From: Ceratorhiza oryzae-sativae
Lineage: Eukaryota; Basidiomycota; Agaricomycetes; Cantharellales; Ceratobasidiaceae
NCBI GenBank assembly: GCA_030998015.1
Contig: JARWMV010000232.1
Location: 3,038,001 to 3,102,000, forward strand
Length of the DNA stretch: 64,000 nucleotides
Reading direction: 5' to 3'
Part shown: piece by piece, positions 50,874 through 63,300 of the stretch
Numbering within the stretch: position 1 is the stretch's first letter
Layout of the letters: every line of letters starts with the position of its first letter
Notes under the pieces: generated by a model
The model's database searches: none
The model's input: the letters and a program-made list of their open reading frames with translations, nothing else
Told to the model about the DNA's origin: nothing
Translations under genes and position numbers: made by a program

Positions 50874-52723
50874 ATGGGTTTGCTGGATAGTCTGTCCCGT
50901 CTCTCTGTCTCGACCGACGACATCATCACCACCGCGAATCGAACTATCGCCGACGTCGGTCCGTTTACAGATGCTGTGCTAGGTCAGCATGTCATAACCG
51001 ATATAATTCGAGATGTCGAGGAAGGTGAACAGACGTTGTTTACGCATCGGACTGTGAGCGAGGCGGGTGTCAAGCGAGGGGTGGATGTACGACCTGTGCC
51101 AGTCAATGCAGGGGTAGTGGGAGCGGGGATGATGGGCGTTGCCAGGGGGCTGGAGAAAGAGCTGGATGTAGATGTTTTGTTGGGTGCTGCTCTGAGGATT
51201 GTGGAGAGCTAGTGAGTTGGTCTATGATGGTTTTGGTTGTGGAGACATATTGATCTTTGCAGTGGCTCCATGCCTCGTGCCAAAGGACATATAGACGAAC
51301 TGCACGATCGTGCAGCAGAGGTTCGGAGTCGGATTTCCTTACTCGAAGAAGAGCTGGAGGAGCTCAAATCTGCCGAACCTGCCGCCCCGCCTGAGCCTGA
51401 GCTTCCGTCTCTCAAGGATGAGGAGAAACTGGTTGTGAGCATCGAATCTCAGCTGGCCGCTGCGAGACGCAAGGTTCGTTAGACGCCCCCACCCCCTTGG
51501 CCTTGTGCACTGTTTTAATGGATTATGTGTGTGGTATAGAGGGACGCGCTCCGCGATCAAGTTCTATCCAAAAAACGCGCTCGAACGATGCAGAGCACTA
51601 GTCACACGATCTCTACCCCTACCGCTGCGGCACGAACGCGCACGCGACCAGGCGCAGCAGGCAAACTCGCCAATCCATTTTCCTCGCTTAGAGAGAAAGA
51701 TCCAGATGCCACGACGAATATTTCTGTGCACTTGACAAGCGGAGCAGCTGAATCACTCGTGGATGAACGACCGCCTGCTTGGGCGGATGATTCGATTCTG
51801 AGTAGTGCGGGTGGGGGAACCCAGGGAGGAGATGTGGAGGAAGAAGAGCAGGGTATCGTCCCTGGTGATTCGATCTGGGAGAGAGAGGATGAGGAGTTGG
51901 GCGGGGAAGAGGCGACGGTCGTACTTGCTATTCCACCAGCTGTTGAAATGTCCCCCCCTCCGTCTCCCAAGGGGGTGGTTCCACCTGTTGCTCCACCTCT
52001 AAGGGCTCGAAGTTCGGCTGCGTCTCTGTTGTCCGGTACTGCTTCGACTACTGCTTCTGTCCCGACTCCAGCTCCGGCTCCGGCTGCAGTAGCGGCTCCA
52101 GCCAAACCCGTCGTGGAAATCAAGCCCAAACCTGTGATTCAAGAAGTAGCTAAACCGCCACCAGTGGCGCCAGTAGCACCAAAACCGAGCTCCACTGTGA
52201 AGATCACTCCTGAAGTAGAAACCAATGCGGTATGTGTGGTATTCGACACAAGAGTTACGTCGACTGACTCTGGGCATCACAGGCTCTCATTTGGTCCACT
52301 GTTGGCAAGGTTATTGCACCTACTTCTAATTATGGCGGCGACACCCCTGCTCCAGTGCGGCCGAAACAATGTAAGCTGCTGCTTTCGTTCTGGTGTTCAT
52401 TAAAACCAACTACTCGCAGTACCATCCTCCAATCCCTCTCCTCGCAACCGATCCCCACAGCCCCAGCTTCGCCTGTCTCGGCATCCACACTTCAATCCCA
52501 ATCCCAGAACGTAGCCGATCCTCAAACAATCCTTACGGCTGTACTACTCCTTCATCTTTTACGCGAGGGACCTTCACCTCTTCCAGCTGTTCGAGCAGCA
52601 TTGGCTGAGAAGGAAGGAGAGGGTGCAGCCGGGTTAGGTATCAAAGCGTTGTATGCTTGCGTGGCGAAGAAGCTTTTGAAGATTGATCGGAAAGGGCGGG
52701 AGGCTACCGTCAGGTTTGAATAG
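50874..52723 (+). CDS. Probable DASH/Dam1 complex subunit Spc34-like protein, with long extension
   Basis: The N-terminus (MGLLDSLSRLSVSTDDIITT) is followed by GPFTDAVLGQHVITDIIRDV and EEGEQTLF. From memory, this agrees in spacing and residues with the Spc34 signature (F T.ALL..HDIT.LIRD.E..E..LF). Spc34 couples kinetochores to microtubules as part of the DASH ring. After an in-phase intron comes a coiled coil (51290-51470, ELHDRAAEVRSRISLLEEEL), as in Spc34. The remainder is unusual: about 250 residues of Ala/Pro/Glu-rich linker (51600-52230) and a compact C-terminal helical segment (AVLLLHLLREGPSPLPAVRA, LYACVAKKLLKIDRKGREAT) ending TAG at 52723. The last two parts join only if one base is missing before the intron near 52370. 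Spc34 is usually about 250-320 aa, so the tail could be a lineage-specific extension or a second gene. Confidence 0.5.
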
Positions 52724-53217
52724 GAGCTAGGAGCTGAAGTACATACCTGTATCTATATTGTGTAATACCCGTGTGGCTGAAGATAAAGCATGCTTGAATC
52801 TATACTTTGCAGGCCGCGTGGGTAGCTCGAATGAAACTGAAGAGGGCGGCTCAATACCTTCAGCGTCATCAGCTCTTGGGCACTACTCCGGGTCTTACAG
52901 CCATGGCCAATTTTCTTTCTGCCTCTTCCGCTTTCTCTAGATCATTTATTGTCTATACGCGCCTCACGCGCTGTCCGTACCTCCCAATTGGTAGCCTCGC
53001 GTCCCACTTTTTCCTACCCGTAGCTTTTTACCGCTCCAGACTCTGCCTTTCTAGACGTGCTTTGACTTTGCTCATGCGACGTGTTTCTATTTCTATACAA
53101 TAGAACGAATGTAACCAATAAATTGCAGGCCGCGTGATATCGTTATGTCAGGATAAGGTAGTCTTCGATAGATCGATCGTCGTAACTCTTGTTCTTGACC
53201 ACCCGAGCTCTGGCACT
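52724..53217. other. Intergenic between Spc34-like and MYND genes
   Basis: It contains an exon-like stretch on the plus strand (52811-53100, AAWVARMKLKRAAQYLQRHQ then a Phe/Leu/Ser-rich part). Two CAGGCCGCGTG sequences (52810-52820 and 53127-53137) bracket the stretch. No gene model is supported. Confidence 0.35.
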
Positions 53218-55056
53218 ATGAGTGACCTTTTGCATGAAAAATGGGGCCTGGGCTTCGAGGTTTACACCGAGACCCACGCCGATATGTTCAATAAGGCTTA
53301 CGAAGATTATACATCTTCGCGAGAGACGACGAGCGTCGCGCATGCCGGGCTCATTCCCCTAGCTGCATTGGAAACTCTGCTTGTACTTGGCGAAAACATG
53401 CACAAATTCGGATACCAACACGGAGACAGCTCGTTTACGGCTCTTATGTCCACGATTCGTCAGTATACAGGGCTAAATAAAGCTGGGGTATGTGTATTGC
53501 GATCTACCATCCCAACAAGTAACTCATGTTTTATGGGATAGATTTTTGAATATTATTATGGATACCTTCTCGTTCGACATATCATACGTACAGCCTGTAT
53601 TGGCATCCTAATTGAAGCCAAGGTATTCGACAGCTTCTTGAACGGCCTCGATCCTAGCCTTGACCCAACGGAAGCAAGTGAACTACTGGCGGATGTGGCG
53701 CTCCAAATTCTGGGTCAGGCCTTGGCCAAAAAAATACTGTTTATATATACTCAGCTTTGGGCTTCCATCCTCCGACCAGAATGGTTTTCCAATGTGTTGG
53801 GGGACTGGGCTTTGAGGCGCAGAGTTCTTGACGACGATATGGAGAAATCGCCGACGGATCATTCCAGTGACGATCTCGGGCTGTTACCTGGGTTTGCAGC
53901 CTTTCTGTTTACTCTTTCTCAATTGACGAGGCAAGCAGAAAAGCCGGAGTGGGTGCGACGCTATACCCGATAAATCGACTATGCTAAATCGTCTTGTTTT
54001 GACAGACGGGATAAAAAGTGGACACAGCTTCAGGACGTTATGTTCCGATCATATTTGGTTGGGGTACCCAGCGAGCGGACAATCATGTGCCACCTTGCCC
54101 TCACCATGATCAACTGATCGCATATACCGGTATAATGGGGAACACTAAAACCGACGAAGATGATGCGCGTATAGTGACAAAACCTACGCGCAAATGTTCG
54201 AACAGTCTCTTGGGCGGACGTTAAAGAGCTCGCGTTGGCTGTCAGGCTTGACGTTGCAGACATTCTCTTCCAATACATCTACTCATTTCTCACCCCTCCC
54301 GTAGCCAACTGTATGGCTGGGGTTGCTCAGGCAGCATTGCAAAGAATTTGGGCGAGATTGGCTGAGAGTGTGATGAGTACATATCGGCTCGAGAGCGTAC
54401 TGATATTCGGAAATATGCCTCAGATATATTTCATTTTATTGGGTAGATTGGGCTTTGCTTTAATGGTCGTGTTTATGCTGACCAAGGCATTCGTTGAGGA
54501 AACTATGGGACCAAGCCCCTCCTGCCTATGAACAAAACTTTTCATGGGTATTTTGGGAGTTGGATGCAACAGGACTCTTGGGCGCATTCTCTTATTTATA
54601 ACAAGAAAAGGTATATTGCTTTTTTGTGCTCTTTATACGATGCTCACAAGGATGTAGACAATAAACCAGAGTCTTGGGACATTCTCCGTAAAGATACAGA
54701 GGGCGGTCTACGTCACGCCATGACGGGGCCGTTTCATAGGCCGACTGAGCTCAAGCACCCCCCACTACCGCCGACTGGGTGAAAGTGCGGAATCACTTGG
54801 AAATGTTATCAATTGGATTAGTGCCCAGCAGAGCCCCTAAAAGGCAGCTAACCGAGGCTTTCCAAACCCGGCTAAAGTTTGGCCTCAAACCAGGCCAGGA
54901 AATGCCATCATTGAGTTGTTCGAACCCCAGGTGTCCCATTATGAAGTTTACCCATCATTTCTGGGTGTAGAACATAGTTGCGGAAGGTACTTTGACGCAA
55001 TATATTGCAACAAGAAATGCCAACAGAAGTTCGTGCTATTCTCTTCACCCTTGTGA
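53218..55056 (+). CDS. Unknown protein with C-terminal MYND-type zinc finger; frame breaks
   Basis: From ATG 53218 (MSDLLHEKWGLGFEVYTETH) the exons are helical and Leu-rich without a known catalytic domain: LIPLAALETLLVLGENMHKF, then after an intron IFEYYYGYLLVRHIIRTACI and DPTEASELLADVALQILGQA. A second intron has a GC donor (GCAAGC at 53931; acceptor at 54005), leading to KKWTQLQDVMFRSYLVGVPS. Further blocks are ALAVRLDVADILFQYIYSFL and LRHAMTGPFHRPTELKHP. The C-terminus holds CSNPRCP, then CGRYFDAIYCNKKCQQKF: the C-x4-C plus CG...YCxxxCQ pattern of a MYND finger, a protein-protein interaction module. One C is missing at 54935-54937 (CCC), which otherwise shifts the frame between the two zinc halves; another break lies near 54226. 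The final His/Cys of the finger was not located. Probably a member of a lineage-specific family. Confidence 0.55.
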
Positions 55057-55763
55057 GATCATGACTGAATCAAAATTCAATAGACACTGGGGTTTAGGCA
55101 CTGCAGAGTCACACACGTACAGCTGTTTAGCAAGGCAAACGCCCTCCCCACAATCTAATAGTTGAACCTAGTACGCACATACGTGATTATGATATTTAGC
55201 ATCAATCGCCCCTAATATGTAATCCCCTCACACGCCCGTAATTTATGAAACACAAAGGGACAAAGTCTCCGATGTTCAATTCGTCCTATTCATCACGCTG
55301 CTCTTACGCACATGGCGATTATCTCGCCCAGCGCTTTTCAACTATTACTTTTCCTTACTCCGTCGGCCGTCCAGCACACTTCCTGTGATTATCATCACAC
55401 GATATCAAGCTTGCGATCGAATCGCCATTTCTATTCTGCGCTCCAGTACCCACAGTTTTCGTGTTTTCATCTTGAGTTCCAATCGAATTTAGATGCGCCG
55501 GTAGGCAGCAAAAAGCGTGTGTGCGGGCGTCATAAACGACCCATATTATTGTTTGCTCGCATTTTTGAGGATTCTGAACAGGAATAACGATCGATTTGGT
55601 CGCGGCCTCTCTAGTCTAGACCTCGCATAGGCTGGAAATTCCAACAGACATATGATTTCATATTGTGACATTTGACACAATTCAGGGTTGATACATGGTA
55701 AAGATTTTATACTTGTCGACGAAACAAAGTTGCGGATATTCGATGAGAGCGCATATATGCGAT
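55057..55763. other. Convergent intergenic space
   Basis: The 3' flanks of the MYND gene and HOM6. No gene or repeat recognised. Confidence 0.5.
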
Positions 55764-56996
55764 TTAGAGCTTTAGGAGGTCGCTAACTACGCCCATAGCC
55801 GTAACTGCAGCGCCCGCGCCCGCACCTTGCACAATCAGCGGTCGGGGACTGTAGCGCTCCGTGTGGAATGCGATAATGTTATCTGAACCCCCTAACGCTG
55901 TTGCGAACGGGTGGTCTACTGGGTACCTGGCAAAAGCACAAGCATTAGCCTACTGGGGCCCGAGTTATATCCCCAGGTTCTCACTTTTCCAAAGCTGCTT
56001 TAATCGTTCCACTCTTCACGTCTACCACACCCGCGTAGCGGAGTACCTTATTTTCCTTCGCTGCCTCGTCGCGCAGACTAGCCTGTTGTGCATCGAATTC
56101 GGGGAGCCGTGCAATAAATTCGTCGCCAGAGGAGATACCCGCGAGTGCTTCGGGGACAAGCGACGTGATAGAAACGGATTTATATCCTTGGGGAAGAGCC
56201 GACGCTAGTTCCGGGATCATACGGGATAGGATCGTAAGCTTTCGGGCGACATCAGCGCCATTGAGATCGTCTCCAGGGTGAGGCTCCTATATGCTAGTTG
56301 GTTTGCGATGTATCTAATAATTAAACCGAGAAGACGTACGGTATAGCCCTTCTCCCGTGCTATTTTGACAATAGAAGAAAAGGAAGTGTTGCTTCCTCCA
56401 GGTTTAGAGTACTCATTGAAAATATAACTCAAGGTGCCGGATAGGACACCTTCAATTTTAATAATCTGTATGCTTCACGGTGAGCTACCATAATGTAACT
56501 CGGCATCTTGACTCACTTTATCCCCTGTGGCGATCAGGTCCCTCAACGTCGAAATAATTGGTAGTCCAGCACCCACCGTCGACTCGTTCAAGTATCTTGC
56601 CCCAGTCAAGACGCTGGCCTCTTTGATTCGAGTGTATAAGCCCAGATCTGAGGAGAAAGCTTTCTTATTTGGTGTCACTACGTCGATGCCAGCGCTCAAG
56701 AAAGAGGGATAGAGCCCTGCCACCACATCGGACGATGTGTTGTCGACTAGTGCTACCCTCTCGCCCCTGGCCTTTAATTTCGCTAGTTCAATTGTAAGCT
56801 CATCTAGATCGGGAGGAGAGTTAGAGTTGGCGAGTTCCGACTGCCATGACGAGAGTGAAACGCCAGTTGGATTAAATAACAGTTTTTTGGAATTGGACAG
56901 TGCAATGATACGGAATTGCGAGGTGAGTCGAGCTAGTTGAGTGATGGTTTCGGCACCAACAAGACCGACACCAACAATTGCGACGTTGATAGGCAT
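55764..56996 (-). CDS. HOM6: Homoserine dehydrogenase
   Basis: Catalyses NAD(P)H-dependent reduction of aspartate semialdehyde to homoserine, the branch point to threonine, methionine and isoleucine; cytosolic. Four exons: 56996-56517, 56465-56340, 56286 to about 55984, and about 55925-55764. The Rossmann motif GVGLVG is at the very N-terminus (MPINVAIVGVGLVGAETITQ). It is followed by VVTPNKKAFSSDLGLYTRIK, YLNESTVGAGLPIISTLRDL (substrate/cofactor loop), IKIEGVLSGTLSYIFNEYS and EKGYTEPHPGDDLNGADVAR, the family signature with the catalytic Asp/Lys region. The end is YPVDHPFATALGGSDNI and VVSDLLKL, TAA at 55764. Length, about 350 aa, is normal for the monofunctional fungal enzyme. The frame is intact, with no indels. 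Confidence 0.93.
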
Positions 56997-57328
56997 AGCG
57001 TTCTATGGTTGCTAGAAGTTTGATCTCAATGTGCCATCGGCCGAAGTCATTAGTCCTGTATATGACCTGGAAGCGCCAATGCCTCCAATAAGTACTATGG
57101 TGGAATCAAGGCTCGAAGTTAGCAGCGTATATTTGGCTTGGTAATTTTATAATAATTATGGAATACAGAAATAAATCCAACTGTTGACGTCAAATGTCGT
57201 AACGCGCGAGCTATATACTTCAAAAGTTGTAAGCGCGGAGTCGCGACCACGATCACGTGGTCGTGATCCAGGCACGTGGCCGCTCCCCGTCCTGCCTCTG
57301 CTCCCTTCCACCATCTTTCAGGATAGAT
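56997..57328. promoter_or_regulatory. Divergent promoter of HOM6 and separase with CACGTG dyads
   Basis: Two CACGTG palindromes lie at 57254-57259 and 57273-57278. The first sits in a longer inverted repeat (CACGATCACGTGGTCGTG, about 57249-57266). CACGTG is the binding site of bHLH factors of the Cbf1/Pho4 type. An AACGCGCGAG block near 57200 resembles a cell-cycle MCB element. Confidence 0.5.
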
Positions 57329-60300
57329 ATGCCAAGTACGACTAGATCGACGAAGTCATCCGCTCCAAAATCAAAGAAGAATGAGCTGGATGATGTCACA
57401 AACGATCTTGCGAATCTCAAGCTTCAGTCTCGATCAACAAAGCCTGCCCCAGTTGACGCTTCCACACCTAGCGACAAGCTCCGAAATGCTATGCTCACTA
57501 TCAACGAAGTTTCTAAATCTATATCTTCTGCTGTTAAATCGGGGTGGAAATCTGGATCTGGTCCATCTGCCGATTCAGAGTGGACTGAGTCAAAAATAGA
57601 GAAGGCTATCGAGCCTGTAGAAGCCGCGCTTTGTACTCTTCGCTCAATCTATCAGGAGCAGGGAAATTTAGCGAAGATAATTGACGTAGAACGGGCTGCT
57701 CTGGGACTAGTAGCTAAGCTTAATAGTCTTCAAATGGTATGTATACTTATCTACGTATGGATTTACGCTAAGTAGCCTGGTAGTGCACATTAGCCTTGAG
57801 CGTGATAAGAGGGATAAGGCCGAGTATATTGTCATTGTTGGGCATCGCTGAGGTTGCAGAGCCCCGACCCAAATCAAGGGCGACGAAAACTGCCCAACGC
57901 CCCCCATCACGCACTGGAGCCACGAAGGAGTCATCCGATAAACATTTTTATCTTCTTTCGCTTCCCGTACTCCCGGAATCATCGATATTTACTGAAGATG
58001 CTTCGATTAGATCACTTTCGGTTGCTCTCGCAACGTACCAGGCTCACACAATCAAATCTGTACTCGCTGTTTTGGATAATTCCCAACTACAGGTTAGTTG
58101 ACTAAAGCAGTCTGATGTTCACTTTGGTTTGATCATACTTATCCCCCAAGGACCTATATAATGCATTAATATCTGCTGATTTTTTGCTCACGCGTGCTCC
58201 TCCGCAACCTTCAATCCTCCCAACCGACCAGCTCAGCGCGCTCTACGTTGGCGCTTTTCAGGCTATAGCCGCAACCCCCGCGTTGAACCCTCGCCTACCG
58301 GCAACGGGTGCCACTTCTTCTACTACCCGCAAAACAACATCCTCTCGGGCCCCAAGTGTAACTCGGGCGTCTGCTAAAACAGCTACATCTAGTATAGCCA
58401 AGTCCGCTGCCAAATCTTCGAGTAGGTCAGTTGCAGCTAGCCTCAGCTCGGATGACTTGGCTTTATTATGCCGTAAACAATCGTTATTGATCCTCGCTCG
58501 CTCGCCGAGCATGGAGAAGGATATGAGTTTATTCTGGGACCAAGCAACAAAGTGGGGGGCATTGTATGTCAAGGCAGTTTCGGGCGAGTACTTCAAACTT
58601 TGGTGTCACCTCATACTTGTCTGACCTATTATCCAGCATTATCACCCCCAGTGGAAGAGCCACGGATCGTTGAGATGCTCTCGGCATTTTTTTCGGACCT
58701 TGTCGCAGCTGTTCCAACAGAAAGGCTAAATGGGCCGCGCTTCGAAGCTCTTTGTGACTGGTGGATGAGATTTGCCAAAAAGGTATTTCACCCACTTCTC
58801 TCAACCTTCTTGCTCTCATTAAATACGCGCAACTTGCAAACAGGTTAAGAATTCGGAACTGATCCAGAAGATCACATATCTGCTTCATCCTCCTTCGACA
58901 CCAAAAAGAACCACCCGAGAGCTTCCAGTCGGCCCGCCCGTGCTCGCTGCAGCAAAGTCCCCTCCTACCACCAAGCCATCGAATACCATTCTTCTTGCGG
59001 TACTTGACCAAGCTGTGATCTCGCCGAGCCCCGACAATATGTTTGCCGCCGCGGAAGCGCTCAGAGCGCTTGACGATGGTTGGAGCGTTGCTGATGGGTC
59101 AATCGTAAAGCGCATGGTGAACACGATGTCGGACTTGCGCAAAGCATGCGTCAAGTGCTGGGACAGTAAGGATGATAGGACTGATGATGGGAGGAAAGGC
59201 GCCGTAAGGGCCGTGGTAGATGGAATGGTCAAGTGCGCAGAGGTAAGAAATTCGATTGTAAGTTCCGTTCCAAGGCCTAATGGACCCCAAAAGAAACCAG
59301 GGTTTCCCACGAAGTCACAGTGAGCAGCATTGATGCATTGCTCACTCTCTCACGTGCCGAGTTGGATCCCAAAGACTATGAGTCCTCTAGTCGTTCGAAC
59401 GTTGGGATTGAGAAGGCTTTGAAGCTCGCGGAGCTTGCTAGCGCCAAACAGCCCACATCCAACCACCTCGTATCTTCCCAGTTGTCCGCTAAAACTCATG
59501 CTACTCTCTTGCGGGCAATATCGAACACTGCTTACACTATCGCCGGTGCCTTGTACAACGCAGGTCTAGCTGCAAAGGCGATTGTGTTTGCAGAAAAAGC
59601 TTGTGCGGTTGGGGAGCGTGCTTTGAGTTTGGTGGACCCTGGATTCGAGGAAGATAAAGAGCTAAAGGCGATGGAGACACACATGCCTCGTCGTTGGGAG
59701 CTGCTTGCTGTCTGTAGGCTCAAATCAATTGACCGTCAAGGGGCTGCCGAAGCTTTTGGTAAAGCACTAGTTAGTAGTGTCGAACGGCTTAGTTCAGGCC
59801 AAAAACTTGACGATAAATCTAGTCAACTAGTGGAGCAACTCCTTCGTGTGGCTGTTGGGGAACTTTTCGATCCTGAGGCAGTGGTCCTTGGCCGACTTTT
59901 CAGGAATGCCCGTGTCAACAACAGGGTCCTAACAGAAATGATGGAAAAGGCTATAAGCGTGCTACAGGATATGATACACAAACCGATTGCCCAGCGTGCC
60001 ATGGAGCTCGCAATGGAGGAGTTGATGAGATTATGGGGAGACGAGCACCCTATCAAGAGAGCCAAGTGAGTGTGGATATTATGTCTTTCATTCAATGCCC
60101 TAACGAAGTTTTGCAAGGGCGATGATTGGGCTAGTCAAGCAGGAGTATCGTTCGAATACCTCCCCTAACTTGAAAGTATCCGCGATGATATATTTGAGCT
60201 GCTTTCTCTAGAGGTATGTGATGCATATGCCACTGCAGCCAGAGGTGTTAACCTCTGTATAGGATCTACAACAGGACGCAGGTCTAACAAGTATATCCCT

Positions 60301-63300
60301 CAGTACACTATAGAAGCGCATATATGGGTGGCTCTGCTCCTCCACAAGTCCGACGCACCTACAACCGAGATCTCAGAACACGCTTCCATCGTTTCGAATG
60401 AGTTGATTAAACTGCTTGACCCTCCTGAAGTCCTCGTAAGATCAAAAGGCGCGGGAAAAAAGCCAGCTCGGGGTGGACGTCAGGTAGCGACCACTAAACG
60501 TGGAGGCAAGTCCTACCACTTCGCGGGCATTTTCGACCTAATTTAATTGATTTTTAATAGTCCGAAGTACAGCAAATCCAGCCACGAGCTCGTCCGCCAA
60601 AAAAGCCGAGATTGTTTTTGAGAACGGAATGGAATTTGTACGATCCATAGGCAAGATTAGGCAGAGCTATTTCATGAAACATGATCATCCCTAATATTGA
60701 CTACAGATATGCTTGCGCAAGTCCTCGGACTATTGGGACACACGTTCCTGAAGCTGCAACTGATGCATTCGATTCTGTGGCTCTGTGAAGAGTCCAAAGA
60801 GATCGAGGCCGCCGAAGGTATGGTTTCTTTGACCCAAAATGATAACGGCTGCCAAATTAGGTTTGCAGCTCACGTCAACACATCAATTGGCCTTTCAAAC
60901 CTATACTTGGAACTTGGCCAGACGGCCAATGCAACGAACGTTCTTGCGAAAGCCAACGATATTGCTGAAGCAAATGCCTCTCGAATCAGCACTTCAACGC
61001 TGGTTGTGCTCCGTTTGTTATACGCAGATATTCTAGCTCGAACTCAACAAATCCAAGAAAGGTGTGCCAAGAAATACCCTGAACGTTGATAAACACTAAG
61101 CATACATTCATTCGGACAGTACAAATATGTACGAAGCAGCGCTTGGGCTGTCTGAACAAATTGAGAGAGTAGATAGGCACGCTACCTACATGGTTCGTAC
61201 TCAAGCGAGATTGCAAGCCTTGCAGCGTAGTGCAATTGCTTGTGGAGTATATGCGTCAATCCAAGCTTCCAAGGTCAAAGGGTTCCTATTGCAATTGTTG
61301 TACCGAACTGAAAATAGGCTTACTACAGGATGACACAGTGTCGATGTTAGCGGGATTCACGCAGGCGCTTAGACTATGGAACCGGGCGGTGGACATACTC
61401 TTTCGCCTTAGTGAAAAGAATGAACCCGGGGTATCGACTGAGCCAGCGAATCCGTTTGAAGTACAGGATATGAAACCAGTGGCACCTGACGATGCTTCCC
61501 TCCCTAAGAAAACAGTATCTCGTGGTGCAATTCTAGACGGCGTACAGTGGCAAATAGCCCAGGTGAGTGGCTTGGCGTTTGGTGTTTAGATTGATACCGA
61601 GAATGGTGCTGGTAGGGTCTCATGAGAACTATTTTTGATCTTGGAGAAGCATATGCTCTCCGCGGTTCTATCCGAGAGGCCGAATTCTTCCTCGGGCAAG
61701 CTTGTTCGCTGTCTGAGTCACTACAGGCCCCCCTTGGTATCGGCCGTTCGCTTATCAGGCATGCAGAGCTGAAGATGGCGCGTGGTTTGCTCGACGAAGG
61801 CCTGGAGATGCTAGCGAAAGCCGAGGATATCGTGGCGGATGTAAGTGATTTTCCAGTCCTTCCGGTTACATTGGCCTATAACCTCCGTGCAATGCAGCCT
61901 ATTGGTATCGATACGGTCATTTTGCACTGCTTCTTGGGACACCATCGACAACGTGAAGCAAGCGCCGAAGACGCATATGCCATGTATACACATGCAGAAA
62001 AGATTTTAGACCAACTAGATACGCTAATGGGCGGGCTTCGGCGACATCAGTCAGTACCGGAGATCTCCCTTGCATAACATCTCACCTAATAGATCTTGCT
62101 GCTCAAAGATCTGGAGCCAAGGAGTCCGAAATACTCGCACCTGAAATCCGAGGGTCAATACTCAAGGAACGAAGTTTGTTTATTTTCACATGGCACTTTG
62201 TTATTTGAACTAAAACCATTTAAAAGTATGGCTCAGCCAGATTGCAGACGTTCAACCCGATGATCAAGTGACACCAGATGAGTTGGATAAGCTGCCACAA
62301 ACCCTCAAACTAAAGGTAATATTGATTTTCACCAAACCCGCGGTCAACTTCGCTCATTTTTGTTAGTCCGAGCAAGCATCGCTGAAAGGCCGGATCGCTT
62401 TGTATGAGGTGTTCAATCAATTCAAGTCCGATTTGTTCCTTAGCTCCTTGACCGAATCCGGTAAGTGGCCTCTCCCTGTGATCGAAACGCAAATGATTCA
62501 ATTAATCGGCCTTAGCTATCGCTATACCAATGGGTGCGGCGACTAAGGTGTCCACACCGACACAAGTTACCTCGATCAAAGACGCATTGAACACTCTTTC
62601 TGTGGCTGAACAAAGCTTTTGGAAGACGCTCCAAATGAGCGTGGCCCGCGGTGACGCCATCCGAACGAGGGAAGCCGCAACCAATCTGGCTCGTATCTTG
62701 GCATTTCAGTCCTCTTTGGGCAACCAGGGTATCGAAGGTGCGGTATTGACTGCAACATTACTTGGTAAGTTGTCTGAATAGCGGAAGCAAGTATTTTCTG
62801 ATGAACCGGTCCAAGATTATAGCAATGCAACAACACTGCGTCAGGAAATGCTTGAAGTGATTGCCAACAAGGACAAGATAACCTTAAATGGAGACGACCT
62901 TATATGGCCTTCGCTCAACACCGTCAAGCCTACATCTGGCGACCCAGCTCCAAAGCCAAGCGCCCTATTTGCCTCAGATGAGGATCTTGAGGATCTCTCG
63001 CCCGGTTCACAGGAAATGCAGCAATACTGGCATTTCCTGAAAGAAAAGTACAACAACACTTCGTTCGATGCCTCAATGGCGCAGCAAATCAATCTCTTGC
63101 CTAAACATTGGACGGTGGTCACTATTAATGTTACCGAGGATAAAACCGCCCTCATCATTTCTAGACAGCGTCCTCATTGTCCACCTGTCGTATTTTGCCT
63201 GCCGCTTGATAGAAGAGGAAGAGAGGCAGACGAAGACGAAAACTTCGACTATGATGATGCCATGGAGGAACTAGCCTCCATCATTGAGACGAGCGATCGT

